DNA of 64,000 bases, from assembly GCA_030148665.1 (NCBI GenBank), contig JASBSZ010000004.1, positions 1 through 64,000 on the forward strand. The letters are read 5' to 3'. This DNA comes from Alphaproteobacteria bacterium (lineage in GTDB: Bacteria > Pseudomonadota > Alphaproteobacteria > Rhodobacterales > Rhodobacteraceae). Position 1 is the stretch's first letter. Each line of letters starts with the position of its first letter. The notes beneath the pieces were generated by a model. That model was not told the origin of the DNA and did not search any database. It worked only from the letters and a program-made list of their open reading frames with translations. The position numbers and the translations under genes are program-made. Positions 45,051 through 54,233 of the stretch are shown here, piece after piece.

Positions 45051-45219
45051 GCGGTTTTGCTCCAATTCAGCGGATCGATCCGGCAAAGCCTAGTGCCCCA
45101 TCTGCCCGAAGGCAATGCACCCGCTTGCCGCCAAGGGGCCGACAGGGGGCCGACAGGGACAAAACATGCACAATTTCCCGTGCGCCGGGGTGATGTGATA
45201 CGGAAAACGCGGGCAGGCC

Positions 45220-46875
45220 CTACATGTTGGGATAGTTCGGCCCGTCGCCACCCTGGGGCGTCTTCCATGTGATGTTCTGGCTGGGATCCTTGATGTCGCA
45301 GGTCTTGCAATGCACGCAGTTCTGCGAATTGATCACAAAGCGCGGGTTCGATCCGTCCTCGTCGCGCACCACCTCATAGACGCCGGCGGGGCAGTAACGC
45401 TGGGCCGGCTCGGCATATTTCGGCAGGTTCACCTTTATCGGAATGTCGGGGTCGGCCAGCACCAGATGGCAGGGCTCGTCCTCTTCGTGGTGGGTGTTGG
45501 AAAAGGCGACATTGGTCAGCCGGTCGAACGAGATCACCCCGTCGGGTTTGGGATATGCGATCACCTCGTGCTGGTCGGCGGGCTCGGTCGCCTCGGCGTC
45601 GGTCTTGCCGTGTTTCAGCGTGCCGAGCGGGTTCCAGCCGGTGAGGTTGGCCACCCACATGTCGAAGCCGCCCAGGATCAGCGAGGGGAACATGCCCAGC
45701 TTGGACCACAGCGGTTTGACGTTGCGCACGCGCTTGAGGTCTTTTGCCACCGGGCCCGTGCGCAGATCAGTTTCGTATTCGGCCAGCTCGTCACCGGCGC
45801 GGCCCGCGTGAATCGCGGCAACGGCCGCCTCGGCCGCGGCCTTGCCCGACAGCATGGCGTTGTGGTTGCCCTTGATGCGCGGCACATTGACCAGCCCGGC
45901 CGAACAGCCCAGCAGCGCGCCGCCCGGAAACACCACCTTGGGGATCGACTGCCAGCCGCCCTCGGATATGGCGCGCGCGCCATAGGCGACCCGCTTGCCG
46001 CCTTCGAGGATTCTGGCCACGTCGGGGTGATGCTTGAAACGCTGGAATTCCATGTAGGGGTAAAGATGCGGGTTGGCATAGTTCAGATGCACGACAAAAC
46101 CGATGAACACCTGGTTGTTGTCGAGGTGATAGATGAATCCGCCACCGCCCGCATTGCCGCCCAGCGGCCAGCCCATGGTGTGGGTAACGGTGCCCTCGCG
46201 GTGGTTTTCGGGCTTGATGTCCCAGATTTCCTTCATGCCGAGGCCGAATTTCTGCACATCCTTCCCCCGGCCCAGGTCGAATTTCGCGATCACCTCCTTG
46301 GCCAGCGATCCGCGCACGCCCTCGGACAGGAACACGTATTTGCCGTGCAGCTCCATCCCCGGCTCGTATGCCGGCCCCGGCGTGCCGTCCTTTTGCAGGC
46401 CGAACTCGCCGGCGACCACGCCCTTGACGCGGCCATCCTCGCCATAGACCAGCTCGGAGCACGCCATGCCGGGGAAGATCTCGACACCCATTTCCTCGGC
46501 CTGTTCGGCCATCCAGCGGCAGACATTGGCCATCGAGACGATATACTTGCCGTGATTGTTCATCAGCGGCGGCATGGGCCAGTTGGGGATGCGCATGCGC
46601 CCGGCCGGCCCCAGCAGGAGAAATTCGTCGCGCCTGACCGGCACGTTGACGGGCGCGCCGCGTTCCTTCCAGTCGGGGATCAGGGCGTCCAGGCCGATGG
46701 GGTCAAGCACGGCACCCGAAAGGATATGCGCGCCCACCTCGGACCCCTTTTCCAGCACCACCACCGACAGATCCGCGTCAAGCTGCTTGATACGGATTGC
46801 CGCCGACAGGCCGGCAGGGCCCGCGCCGACGATAACGACATCGTACTCCATGGATTCGCGTGTGATTTCGGCCAT
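45220..46875 (-). CDS. Electron transfer flavoprotein-ubiquinone oxidoreductase
   Basis: A 551-residue membrane-peripheral flavoprotein passing electrons from ETF (fatty-acid and amino-acid oxidation) to ubiquinone. The N-terminal FAD motif is VVIVGAGPAGLSAAIR. The C-terminal 4Fe-4S ferredoxin domain has RYCPAGVYE and NCVHCKTCDIKDP, four cysteines in all. The quinone-binding insertion is in the middle. The start at 46875 (MAEITR) gives the normal length. etfAB are not adjacent. Confidence 0.95.
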   Translation of the reverse strand: MAEITRESMEYDVVIVGAGPAGLSAAIRIKQLDADLSVVVLEKGSEVGAHILSGAVLDPIGLDALIPDWKERGAPVNVPVRRDEFLLLGPAGRMRIPNWPMPPLMNNHGKYIVSMANVCRWMAEQAEEMGVEIFPGMACSELVYGEDGRVKGVVAGEFGLQKDGTPGPAYEPGMELHGKYVFLSEGVRGSLAKEVIAKFDLGRGKDVQKFGLGMKEIWDIKPENHREGTVTHTMGWPLGGNAGGGGFIYHLDNNQVFIGFVVHLNYANPHLYPYMEFQRFKHHPDVARILEGGKRVAYGARAISEGGWQSIPKVVFPGGALLGCSAGLVNVPRIKGNHNAMLSGKAAAEAAVAAIHAGRAGDELAEYETDLRTGPVAKDLKRVRNVKPLWSKLGMFPSLILGGFDMWVANLTGWNPLGTLKHGKTDAEATEPADQHEVIAYPKPDGVISFDRLTNVAFSNTHHEEDEPCHLVLADPDIPIKVNLPKYAEPAQRYCPAGVYEVVRDEDGSNPRFVINSQNCVHCKTCDIKDPSQNITWKTPQGGDGPNYPNM

Positions 46876-47014
46876 GTCTCGTCCCCCAGATCGGCCCGGA
46901 CGCGGTATGCACCGGGATACCATGATGCGGTCGTCCCTGACTACCCCATGACATAATGCCGGTCAATTCGGACCATGCGGCAAGTGCTGCGGATTCGCCC
47001 GCCCTGCGGTGGCC

Positions 47015-47293
47015 TCAGGTCCAGTTGGGCAAGGCGCCGCCCGGCAGGGCCTGGCGTGCCCGCATGGGGGCGTCGGCGGGCAGGTCGCAGGCCGCGCAGA
47101 AATCCAGCACATGCGCATCATCCAGCAGCACGAAATCCAGCACCGCCCCCAGAAAGCCGGGATCCGAGGCGATTTCCGGCAACATCCCCGAATCCAGCCC
47201 GCTCGATCCCATGAACACGGCCATGAGATCGGGCTTGCCCGCCAGCCATTCGAGCGCCGCGATGGCGATCACTTCCGCCCTGTCCCTGTTCAT
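47015..47293 (-). CDS. DUF3572 family protein
   Basis: A 92-residue protein typical of alphaproteobacteria, with VIAIAALEWLAGKPDLMAVFMGSSGLD as the family core. It is divergent from the PleD-type gene, a placement seen in many relatives. No activity is established. No signal peptide or membrane helix is visible. Confidence 0.82.
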   Translation of the reverse strand: MNRDRAEVIAIAALEWLAGKPDLMAVFMGSSGLDSGMLPEIASDPGFLGAVLDFVLLDDAHVLDFCAACDLPADAPMRARQALPGGALPNWT

Positions 47294-47412
47294 TTCACCC
47301 TCTTTCGATCAGCCGATCCGCCCCGATCCCGCGATCGGAAAGGTTTTCTTAACGTCTTGGGAATCTAATGGCCCCGAGCAAGGAATTTTTCAATCGCGGG
47401 TTTGGAGGTCAC

Positions 47413-48813
47413 ATGTCCGGAACGATATTGATCGTGGATGACGTGCCCACCAATCGCATGATCCTCAGGGCGAAACTGTCGGCAGCCTATTACGACGTGA
47501 TCCAGGCCGACAATGGCCAGGATGCGCTGGACAAGGTGGCCCGCCTGCAGCCCGATCTGGTGCTGCTGGACGTGATGATGCCCGATATCGACGGTTTTGC
47601 CGTCTGCAGGCGAATCAAGGACAACCCCGAAACCGCGCATCTGCCGGTGGTGATGGTCACGGCGCTGGACAGCCGCCAGGACAGGCTGCGCGGGCTGGAA
47701 TGCGGCGCCGACGATTTCCTGACCAAGCCGATCAGCGACCTGGCCCTGCTGTCGCGCGTGCGCAACCTGCTGCGCGCCAAGTTCATGTTTGACGAGCTGC
47801 GCCTGCGCGACGCCACCAGCCGCGCGCTGGGCCTCGATGATCCGATGGCCGATATCGGGTTTTCTCCGCCGCCCGGACGCGTGGCCATGGTGCCCCGCAA
47901 CCCGACCATGGGCCTGATCTGGACCAGGGCGCTTGCCGGACAGACGGATTTCACCACCCATATCCTGAACCGGGCCGACGACGCGATGGCGCTGGCGCCC
48001 GAGGATCTGCCCGATGTCTTTCTGGTCCATGCCCGCCTCGGGGGCTATGGCGACGGGCTGCGTCTGGTGTCGCATCTGCGCTCGCGTCCGCATACCCGCC
48101 ATTGCGGGGTCGTGCTGGTCGTGCCCGAACACGACCAGAAGATCGCGGCCAAGGGGCTGGACCTGGGCGCCAGCGACTATGTGTTCGAGCCCGTGGATCC
48201 GTCGGAAATGATCGTGCGCCTCAAGGGCCAGATCCGGCGCAAGCAGATCTCGGATCGTCTGCGCGCCAGCCTGAACGACACCCTGCGTCTGGCGGTGCAG
48301 GACCCGCTGACCGGGTTGTACAATCGGCGCTATGCCATGCAGCACCTGGCGCGCATGATGCACAACGCAAGCGCAAGCGGCAGGAAATTCGCCCTGATGC
48401 TGCTGGACATCGACCGTTTCAAGCAGATCAACGACAGTTACGGCCACGCCGCCGGCGACCATGTGTTGCGCGAATTCGCCCGCCGGATCCAGGAAAACCT
48501 GCGCGGCGTGGACATGGTATCGCGCATCGGCGGCGAGGAATTTCTGGTCGCCATGCCCGACACGACCGAGGCGCAGGCGCGCAAGGCCTCGGAACGGCTG
48601 CGCCGGGTGATCGAACGTCGGCCGTTTCCCCTCGGTCGCGCGGATGCCACCCCCGGCACCGACCGGGTGCGGGTGACGGTTAGTGTCGGGGTGGTGATGG
48701 GCGACGCCAACGCCCCCGGCATCGATCACCTGCTGCAGCACGCCGACGAAGCCCTCTACGCGTCAAAGAACGAGGGACGCAACATGGTCACGATGTTCGG
48801 CTCGGCCGCCTGA
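47413..48813 (+). CDS. pleD: PleD-type diguanylate cyclase response regulator
   Basis: A 466-residue protein with receiver, degenerate receiver and GGDEF domains. The first receiver is intact: acidic pair in VDDVPTNRM, phosphoacceptor in LLDVMMPDIDGF and Lys in LTKP. The second (about 150-285) lacks a phosphoacceptor (VHARLGG at that place) and likely serves dimerisation. The cyclase site is IGGEEFLV and the product-inhibition RxxD site is RGVD five residues upstream, so feedback by c-di-GMP is expected. GGAGG lies a few bases before the ATG. divK is not adjacent. Confidence 0.93.
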   Translation: MSGTILIVDDVPTNRMILRAKLSAAYYDVIQADNGQDALDKVARLQPDLVLLDVMMPDIDGFAVCRRIKDNPETAHLPVVMVTALDSRQDRLRGLECGADDFLTKPISDLALLSRVRNLLRAKFMFDELRLRDATSRALGLDDPMADIGFSPPPGRVAMVPRNPTMGLIWTRALAGQTDFTTHILNRADDAMALAPEDLPDVFLVHARLGGYGDGLRLVSHLRSRPHTRHCGVVLVVPEHDQKIAAKGLDLGASDYVFEPVDPSEMIVRLKGQIRRKQISDRLRASLNDTLRLAVQDPLTGLYNRRYAMQHLARMMHNASASGRKFALMLLDIDRFKQINDSYGHAAGDHVLREFARRIQENLRGVDMVSRIGGEEFLVAMPDTTEAQARKASERLRRVIERRPFPLGRADATPGTDRVRVTVSVGVVMGDANAPGIDHLLQHADEALYASKNEGRNMVTMFGSAA

Positions 48814-48939
48814 AGGGATACCCCCGAGGCGGGCACGGGGCAGGCTGTCGCGAGGCCCGGCACCCCCTGGACACCCCCTGGCACCGTGGACGGATCGGGC
48901 GCCATCCCTGCGTGCCGGACCCTCGTCGGGCAAACGAGC

Positions 48940-49515
48940 TCACTCGCCCGACGGCGGACGGCCCGGCCTGGCGCGGCGCGGAGTCTTGCGCGCCTCGATC
49001 AGACGCCGGGCAAAGGCCTTGCGCGCAGCGGGCGTCATGGCCTCGATCCGCGCCGCCAGCGCCTTTTGCCCCGCCTCGACCCGGGCCGCCACCAGTGCCG
49101 ACTGGCGAGCAAATACGGATTCAAGCAAGGCCTTGTCCAGCGGGTCGGCCCGGATCGCACGGACAAAATCGCGCATCAGGATCCGCGGGCCCGAAAGACC
49201 CGCACGCAGCTGCTTGCGCTGGGCGCGCACGGCGCTGGCCAGCGCGGCGCGGTCCGCCGGTGACATCGCCCGCCAGTATGGCCGCAGGCCCAGGGTAATG
49301 ATCTTGCGATCAGGCTGTCCGACCGCCTGCGCCGTCCGGGGTCCCGCGCGCTGCCAGTCGCGCAGCCAGGCCCCGCCCAGAACCCCGATCAGCAGCAGGT
49401 TCAGCCCCAATGACAGGATCAGCACCAGCCCCAGCCCCCTGACGTGAGCGGGCTGTGCGCGGGGCAACCCCCGGCCTGTGTGGTCGTCGCCTGTTTTCCG
49501 GTCCTGTTGTGCCAT
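48940..49515 (-). CDS. Periplasmic Spy/CnrX-like (heavy-metal sensor) protein
   Basis: A 191-residue protein with one transmembrane helix (about 27-50) and a helical periplasmic domain with MSPADRAALASAVRAQRKQLR and QSALVAARVEAGQKALAARIEAMTPAARKAFARRLIEA. This pattern resembles periplasmic metal-resistance proteins of the CnrX/ZraP/Spy group, which hold sigma factor or histidine kinase partners in check or act as chaperones. It closes the sigma-factor cluster, 15 bp after the candidate anti-sigma gene. No clear metal ligands (few His, no Cys) are visible, so metal binding is not supported by sequence. Confidence 0.75.
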   Translation of the reverse strand: MAQQDRKTGDDHTGRGLPRAQPAHVRGLGLVLILSLGLNLLLIGVLGGAWLRDWQRAGPRTAQAVGQPDRKIITLGLRPYWRAMSPADRAALASAVRAQRKQLRAGLSGPRILMRDFVRAIRADPLDKALLESVFARQSALVAARVEAGQKALAARIEAMTPAARKAFARRLIEARKTPRRARPGRPPSGE

Positions 49516-49529
49516 GTCCTGTTCCTGTC

Positions 49530-49979
49530 CTACCCTTCGGCCATCAGATCGTCGAGCGGCGGCAGGCCCGTCTCGACCGTCCCGCCATTGCCGTTGCTGC
49601 CCAGAGCCGCCCGGAAGACCGGCAGATCTCCGACCGGGGGCGGCGCCAGAAAGCCCAGCGCCAGCCCCGCCACCAGGCAGGCGGCCAGCACCCCTGCCCC
49701 GGCCCACGCGCGATGCGGGCCGGCAATGGCCGACAGCCACAGGCGCGCGCCACGAAACGCCAGAAAGCCCCGGCGCGCCCGCCCGCGGGGCGGTGCCTGC
49801 ATCATCAGCGCCCTGTGTCGGACAGCGGCCAGAAAATCGTCCGTCGGGGCCACATCGCGCGCGCGCGCCAATGCAAACAGAACATCGATCGCGTCGTCAT
49901 CCAGGTGATCGTCCTTGCGGCCGGCTGCATCATTGGCCCGGCCAGACCCCGTGGCGCCATATGGATCCTTGCTTGTCAT
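49530..49979 (-). CDS. One-TM protein, candidate anti-sigma factor
   Basis: A 149-residue protein overlapping the sigma gene by four bases (ATGA). Residues 1-85 are hydrophilic and probably cytoplasmic, with LDDDAIDVLFALARARDVAPTDDFLAAVRHRAL; one membrane helix lies at about 92-112 (AGAGVLAACLVAGLALGFLA), then a short periplasmic tail. Size, single helix and overlap with an ECF gene fit an anti-sigma factor, though I see no zinc-anti-sigma (HxxxCxxC) motif. Without a family match the function is an inference from context. Confidence 0.65.
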   Translation of the reverse strand: MTSKDPYGATGSGRANDAAGRKDDHLDDDAIDVLFALARARDVAPTDDFLAAVRHRALMMQAPPRGRARRGFLAFRGARLWLSAIAGPHRAWAGAGVLAACLVAGLALGFLAPPPVGDLPVFRAALGSNGNGGTVETGLPPLDDLMAEG

Positions 49980-50602
49980 TCCAACACTCCCAGTTCGTCC
50001 CTGCGCCCGGCAAGGCGCTGCTTCAACCCCCTCTTGCCGCGCGAAAGCAGGCTTTCCACCGCCTCGACGCTGATCCCGAGGATCTCGGCGATCTCGGGGT
50101 TCGAGCGCCCCTCGACATGGCGCAGGACAAGGGCGACATGCTGGCGCTCGGGCAGCCCGGCAAGGGCATGTTCAAGCGCCGCGAGGCGTTGTGCGGTCTG
50201 CAGGGCAACCTCGACCGCGGGCCGCCCGTCAGCGGGCTCGGCGATCTCGTCCAGCCCGACCGAGCGGCGCCGGCGCAGCCTGTCGGTACACAGGTTGCAG
50301 GCGACCCGGTACAGCCATGTTCCCACCCTTGCTTCGCCCGAACGCCAACGCGGCGCAATCTTCCACAGGCGCAGCATGGCCTCTTGCGTCACATCCTCGG
50401 CCTCGGCCCTGTCGTTCAACAGGCGAAAGGCCAGCCCGTGCACCATGGGCGTAAAGCGCGCGCACAACATCCGCGCCGCCGCCGCGTCGCCCCGGGCATA
50501 CAGGCGCAGGAGCGCGTCGTCGTCCGGCCCGTCGATCGGCGCGGGCGCGGCGGGCGACCCATCGGCCCGGGATTCCGGTCTTGCGTTTGGCGGCATTTCC
50601 AT
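49976..50602 (-). CDS. ECF-type RNA polymerase sigma factor
   Basis: A 208-residue group 4 sigma factor. Region 2 reads MVHGLAFRLLNDRAEAEDVTQEAMLRLWK with a following RVACNLCTDRLRRR, and region 4 reads LPERQHVALVLRHVEGRSNPEIAEILGISVEAVESLLSRGKRGLK. The 40-residue N-terminal extension is acidic and proline-rich. Its stop overlaps the start of the downstream candidate anti-sigma gene. The upstream neighbour encodes an EF-hand protein 78 bp away. Signal unknown; see cluster finding. Confidence 0.93.
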   Translation of the reverse strand: MEMPPNARPESRADGSPAAPAPIDGPDDDALLRLYARGDAAAARMLCARFTPMVHGLAFRLLNDRAEAEDVTQEAMLRLWKIAPRWRSGEARVGTWLYRVACNLCTDRLRRRRSVGLDEIAEPADGRPAVEVALQTAQRLAALEHALAGLPERQHVALVLRHVEGRSNPEIAEILGISVEAVESLLSRGKRGLKQRLAGRRDELGVLE

Positions 50603-50680
50603 ATCCGGTCCGGGTAACGGTTTTTGCCCCGCAGGGCAAACCCGCCCGAACCGACAGGCGGCCGGGCCCGGGTGGCACGA

Positions 50681-51235
50681 TCAGTTGCCCGAGGGCGTGA
50701 CCGGCTGTTTCACCTGTGCCGGCCGGGCGGCCCGAGGCGCCTTGCTGCCCATGCTGGCGGCACGCATCATTTCGGCCGCGCTCAGCCGACCGTCGCCATT
50801 GGTATCGAAACGCTTGAACAGACGGTCGATACCGCGCGAGCCGACGGCCTCGTTCAATTCGATTGCGCCATCGCCGTTCTTGTCGCGCCGCGCCATCCTG
50901 GCATCGACCCGCCTCGATATCCGCTGCTCGACGCGCTTCATCGCCGCTGCGACCAGCTCTTGCTTGGTCAGCTTGCCGTCACCGTTGCTGTCACGCGATT
51001 CAAAGATCGCCTTGCGATAGGCCCTGATTTCATCGGGGGAAAGCAGCCCGTCGCCATTGGTGTCGGCCTTGGTGAACAGGGCCATGTAACCGTGAATCCG
51101 GGGTTTGGCCTTGGCGGCCGCCTTTGCCGCTCCTGCGGCTTGCGCGGCCGTGTCGTGGCCGGTCGCCAGCGCCGGTGCCGCCAGCAGGGTGAGGCAGGCC
51201 ACCCCTGCCGTGATCGCTGATTTCGTCGGTTTCAT
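50681..51235 (-). CDS. Exported four-EF-hand calcium-binding protein
   Basis: A 184-residue protein with a signal peptide (residues 1-25, ending APALA) and four EF-hand loops: DTNGDGLLSPDE (58-69), DSNGDGKLTKQE (82-93), DKNGDGAIELNE (118-129) and DTNGDGRLSAAE (144-155). All have Asp at 1, 3 or Asn/Ser, and Glu at 12, so each could bind calcium. The protein is probably periplasmic. Its gene lies upstream of the ECF sigma gene on the same strand. Confidence 0.9.
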   Translation of the reverse strand: MKPTKSAITAGVACLTLLAAPALATGHDTAAQAAGAAKAAAKAKPRIHGYMALFTKADTNGDGLLSPDEIRAYRKAIFESRDSNGDGKLTKQELVAAAMKRVEQRISRRVDARMARRDKNGDGAIELNEAVGSRGIDRLFKRFDTNGDGRLSAAEMMRAASMGSKAPRAARPAQVKQPVTPSGN

Positions 51236-51409
51236 CGCTCTCTCCTGTGGATGGATGCGCCCGTCAAGATGGGCTTGTGCCCGGGCTCGTGTTCATTCAA
51301 ACGCGCAAGCGATGCAGTTCCGTCGCAGGGGCGCGAAAAAACACGCGACATGGCGCCGCAAGACAGCTTGTCCCATTCCATTTTCCGCCAGGTGGGCTAT
51401 CTGACGCCC

Positions 51410-51832
51410 ATGAGCGAGAATTTCCAACCCGAGCCCGCGCAGGCCGAACCACCCGAGCGGCCCGCCCGGCAAGCCATGTTTCGTGGTCTGCGTCTCAAGT
51501 GCCCCAACTGCGGGTCGGGGCCGTTGATGCGCAGCTATCTTAAGGTGCGTGATCACTGTCCCGTATGCGGGGAAGAGCTGTATCATCACCGCGCCGATGA
51601 CGGCCCGGCCTATCTGACCATCCTGATCACCGGACACATCATCGCGCCGCTGATCTTTTTCGTGTTCTTCACCTTTCGGCCCGACCCGCTGGTCATGGCG
51701 GTGGGCTTTACCATCGGTTTCGTCGCAATTGCCCTGTTCATGCTGCCGCGTCTCAAGGGCATGTTCGTGGGCCTGCAATGGGCCAAGCGCATGCACGGTT
51801 TCGGCCGTAGCAACGACATCGCGGGCGGCTGA
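51410..51832 (+). CDS. DUF983 family membrane protein
   Basis: A 140-residue protein with a zinc-ribbon-like N-terminal part: CPNCGSGPLMRSYLKV and CPVCGEELYHHRADDGPAY (two CxxC pairs). Two membrane helices follow (about 68-85 and 92-115). The family is of unknown role. The start at 51410 (MSENF) is the most likely; a longer upstream frame is possible. Confidence 0.85.
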   Translation: MSENFQPEPAQAEPPERPARQAMFRGLRLKCPNCGSGPLMRSYLKVRDHCPVCGEELYHHRADDGPAYLTILITGHIIAPLIFFVFFTFRPDPLVMAVGFTIGFVAIALFMLPRLKGMFVGLQWAKRMHGFGRSNDIAGG

Positions 51833-51892
51833 TCTGGACATTCCGGGCGACTCGGGCCTATCTGGCCCGATGACCCAATTCGAGCAGACACC

Positions 51893-52573
51893 ATGAACAA
51901 GGCCCGGATTCGCAATGCGGCAACCGTCATCATGCTGCGCGACAAGGACACCCGCCCGCGCATCCTGATGGGCCAGCGCGGGGCGCGGGCGGCCTTCATG
52001 CCCAACAAGTTCGTCTTTCCGGGCGGCGCGCTGGATGACGACGATTTCAAGGTGCCCCTTGCCGACCCCCTGCCCGAGCGCTGCATGACCCGGCTGCGGA
52101 TGCATGCCGACCCGGCCCTGGCCGAGCCGCTGGTTCTGGCCGCCATCCGCGAGGTGTGGGAGGAAACCGGCCTCTTGCTGGGCCGGCCGGCACCCGATGC
52201 CGCAGCGATGGCCGACGACATGCCCTCCGAATGGCAGGGTTTTTTCCGCCAGGGGGTGCTGCCCAGCGGTGCGGGCATGCGCTTTGTCTTTCGCGCGATC
52301 ACCCCGCCGGGGCGGCCGCGCCGGTTCGATGCGCGGTTTTTTCTGGTCGATGCCGACCGGATAGAGGGCGACGCCGACGATTTCTCGCATGCCTGTGACG
52401 AGCTCAGCCATCTGCAATGGATCCCGCTGGACGAGGCCCGCGATTTCGACCTGCCCTTCATCACCGAGGTGGTATTGGCCGAGGTTCAGGCCAATCTGCG
52501 CGACCCCGACCGCAATGCGCGCGTGCCGTTCTTTTTCAACGAGGACGGGCGGTCGAATTTCCTGCGCCTGTAG
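51893..52573 (+). CDS. NUDIX hydrolase
   Basis: A 226-residue Nudix pyrophosphatase. The Nudix helix reads AAIREVWEETGLLLG (REVWEETGL), with GGALDDDD before it; the long spacing between the glycine and the REVWEE helix is unusual for the simplest Nudix box but is seen in larger members such as RppH-unlike CoA or nucleotide hydrolases. The phosphorylated substrate is not predictable. It lies between DUF983 and the MocR gene on the same strand. Confidence 0.85.
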   Translation: MNKARIRNAATVIMLRDKDTRPRILMGQRGARAAFMPNKFVFPGGALDDDDFKVPLADPLPERCMTRLRMHADPALAEPLVLAAIREVWEETGLLLGRPAPDAAAMADDMPSEWQGFFRQGVLPSGAGMRFVFRAITPPGRPRRFDARFFLVDADRIEGDADDFSHACDELSHLQWIPLDEARDFDLPFITEVVLAEVQANLRDPDRNARVPFFFNEDGRSNFLRL

Positions 52574-52637
52574 GGATGTGTGCCCTGTCATAAAACCAGT
52601 TGAACCCCTAGAATAGGTCCAGAATCAGGGGGAATAC

Positions 52638-54116
52638 ATGGCCATCGACCCGGAAACATTCTTTCTGGATCCCAATTTCCAGGGAACGCTGCAAAGCCAG
52701 ATCCAGCAGATCGTGGCCGCCGCCATCCTGTCGGGGCGCTTTCGTCCGGGCGAAAAGATGCCCTCCTCGCGCCGTCTGGCACAGCATCTGGGCATTTCGC
52801 GCATCACCGTCACCCTGGCCTATACCGAGCTTGTGGCCGACGACTATCTGACGACGCGCGCGCGATCCGGCTATTATGTGTCGGAAACCGCGCCGGTGTC
52901 GCCTGTCAGCGGCATCGCCCGGAATGTTTCGCCCGAGGGCGGGCAGGATCGCGTTGACTGGGGCCAGGCCATCGCGCGCCGCTATTCCGGCGCCCGCCTT
53001 GTCGAGCGCCTGCCCGACTGGCGCAGCTATCCCTACCCCTTCATCTATGGCCAGGCCGACCCGAGCCTGTTCAACCAGTCCAGCTGGCGGCTGTGCGCGC
53101 ATCAGGCGCTGGGGAAAAAGGAATTCGACAGCCTGACCACCGATTACGGCGAGCGCGACGACCCGGAACTGATCGACTTCATCTCGCGCCACACCCTGCC
53201 CCGGCGCGGCATCCTTGCCCGGCCCGAACAGATCCTCGTCACGCTGGGGGCACAGAATGCGCTGTGGCTGGCGGTGCAGATCCTGCTGGGGCCGGGACGC
53301 AAGGCGGTGATCGAGGAACCCGGCTATCCGGGGCTGCGCGACATCCTGCGGCATGCGGGCTGTGCGTTGCAGGCAGTGCCGGTTGACGGTGCCGGCCTGC
53401 CGCCCGAACGCCTGCCAAGCGCTCTGGACGTGGTCTTTACCACCCCCAGCCACCAATGCCCGACCACCGCCACCATGCCGATCGAGCGCCGCCGCGCGCT
53501 GCTGAAACTGGCGCATGAGCGCGATTTCCTGCTGGTCGAGGATGATTACGAATTCGAGATGAGCTTTCTGCACGCCCCCACGCCGGCGCTGAAATCGCTG
53601 GATGAGGACGGGCGCGTGATCTATGTGGGCTCGTTTTCCAAATCGCTGTTTCCGGGGCTGCGGCTGGGTTATCTGGTGGGCTCCGAGTCCTTCATCCGCG
53701 AGGCCCGCGCCCTGCGCCACGCCATGCTGCGCCACCCGCCCGGCCATATCCAGCGCACCACCGCCTATTTTCTGGCCCGCGGCCATTACGACGCCATGAT
53801 CCGGCAGATGCGCAACGCCTATGAACGCCGCCGCGCCGTGATGCAGGCGGCGCTGGAGCAAACCCCGATCGAGATTGCCGGCAGCGCGGGTTTCGGTGGC
53901 TCCAGCTTCTGGGTGAGGGCGCCCTATGGCATCGACACCGCCGTGCTGGCCACGCGTCTGCGCGAACGCGGCGTGCTGATCGAGCCGGGCAATCCCTTTT
54001 TTGCCGGGGCGGATGCTCCCGGAAACTGTTTCCGCCTGGCCTATTCATCGATCCCCGCCAGCCATATCCCCGAGGGCGTGGCGCGCATTGCGCAGGAAAT
54101 CGAGGCGATGGGCTGA
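52638..54116 (+). CDS. MocR-type GntR regulator with aminotransferase-like domain
   Basis: A 492-residue fusion of a GntR winged helix (residues about 15-75, AQHLGISRITVTLAYTELV) with a fold-type I aminotransferase domain. The PLP lysine is in YVGSFSKSLFPGLRLGY, and the PLP-phosphate region has EDDYEFEMSF. Such proteins sense PLP or an amino-compound and control transporters or catabolic genes. No obvious target operon is adjacent apart from itself and the divergent or downstream hisB region, so the ligand is unknown. Confidence 0.9.
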   Translation: MAIDPETFFLDPNFQGTLQSQIQQIVAAAILSGRFRPGEKMPSSRRLAQHLGISRITVTLAYTELVADDYLTTRARSGYYVSETAPVSPVSGIARNVSPEGGQDRVDWGQAIARRYSGARLVERLPDWRSYPYPFIYGQADPSLFNQSSWRLCAHQALGKKEFDSLTTDYGERDDPELIDFISRHTLPRRGILARPEQILVTLGAQNALWLAVQILLGPGRKAVIEEPGYPGLRDILRHAGCALQAVPVDGAGLPPERLPSALDVVFTTPSHQCPTTATMPIERRRALLKLAHERDFLLVEDDYEFEMSFLHAPTPALKSLDEDGRVIYVGSFSKSLFPGLRLGYLVGSESFIREARALRHAMLRHPPGHIQRTTAYFLARGHYDAMIRQMRNAYERRRAVMQAALEQTPIEIAGSAGFGGSSFWVRAPYGIDTAVLATRLRERGVLIEPGNPFFAGADAPGNCFRLAYSSIPASHIPEGVARIAQEIEAMG

Positions 54117-54129
54117 CCGGCGGGATTTG

Positions 54130-54150
54130 CGTATTTTCACAAAGAAGAAG
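54130..54150 (+). repeat. Dispersed intergenic module, copy 3
   Basis: CGTATTTTCACAAAGAAGAAG follows the MocR stop at 54116. It is the same module as at 6131 and 61171 on this strand. The hisB start is about 80 bp further on. Confidence 0.7.
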
Positions 54151-54233
54151 CATCCCGGGCCTGCCGGCATACAGGCTTTTCAAGGTGGGGCGTTCATGCC
54201 TATAAGGCGGCAGGCGGGATGAAAGGAAAAGCC

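Noticed and set aside
51297-51321. ECF-like promoter upstream of the EF-hand gene (GGAAC at 51317-51321 and CGTTTGA at 51297-51303 on the minus strand)
   Set aside because: The spacer is only 13 bases, shorter than the 15-17 usual for ECF promoters, so I do not call it.
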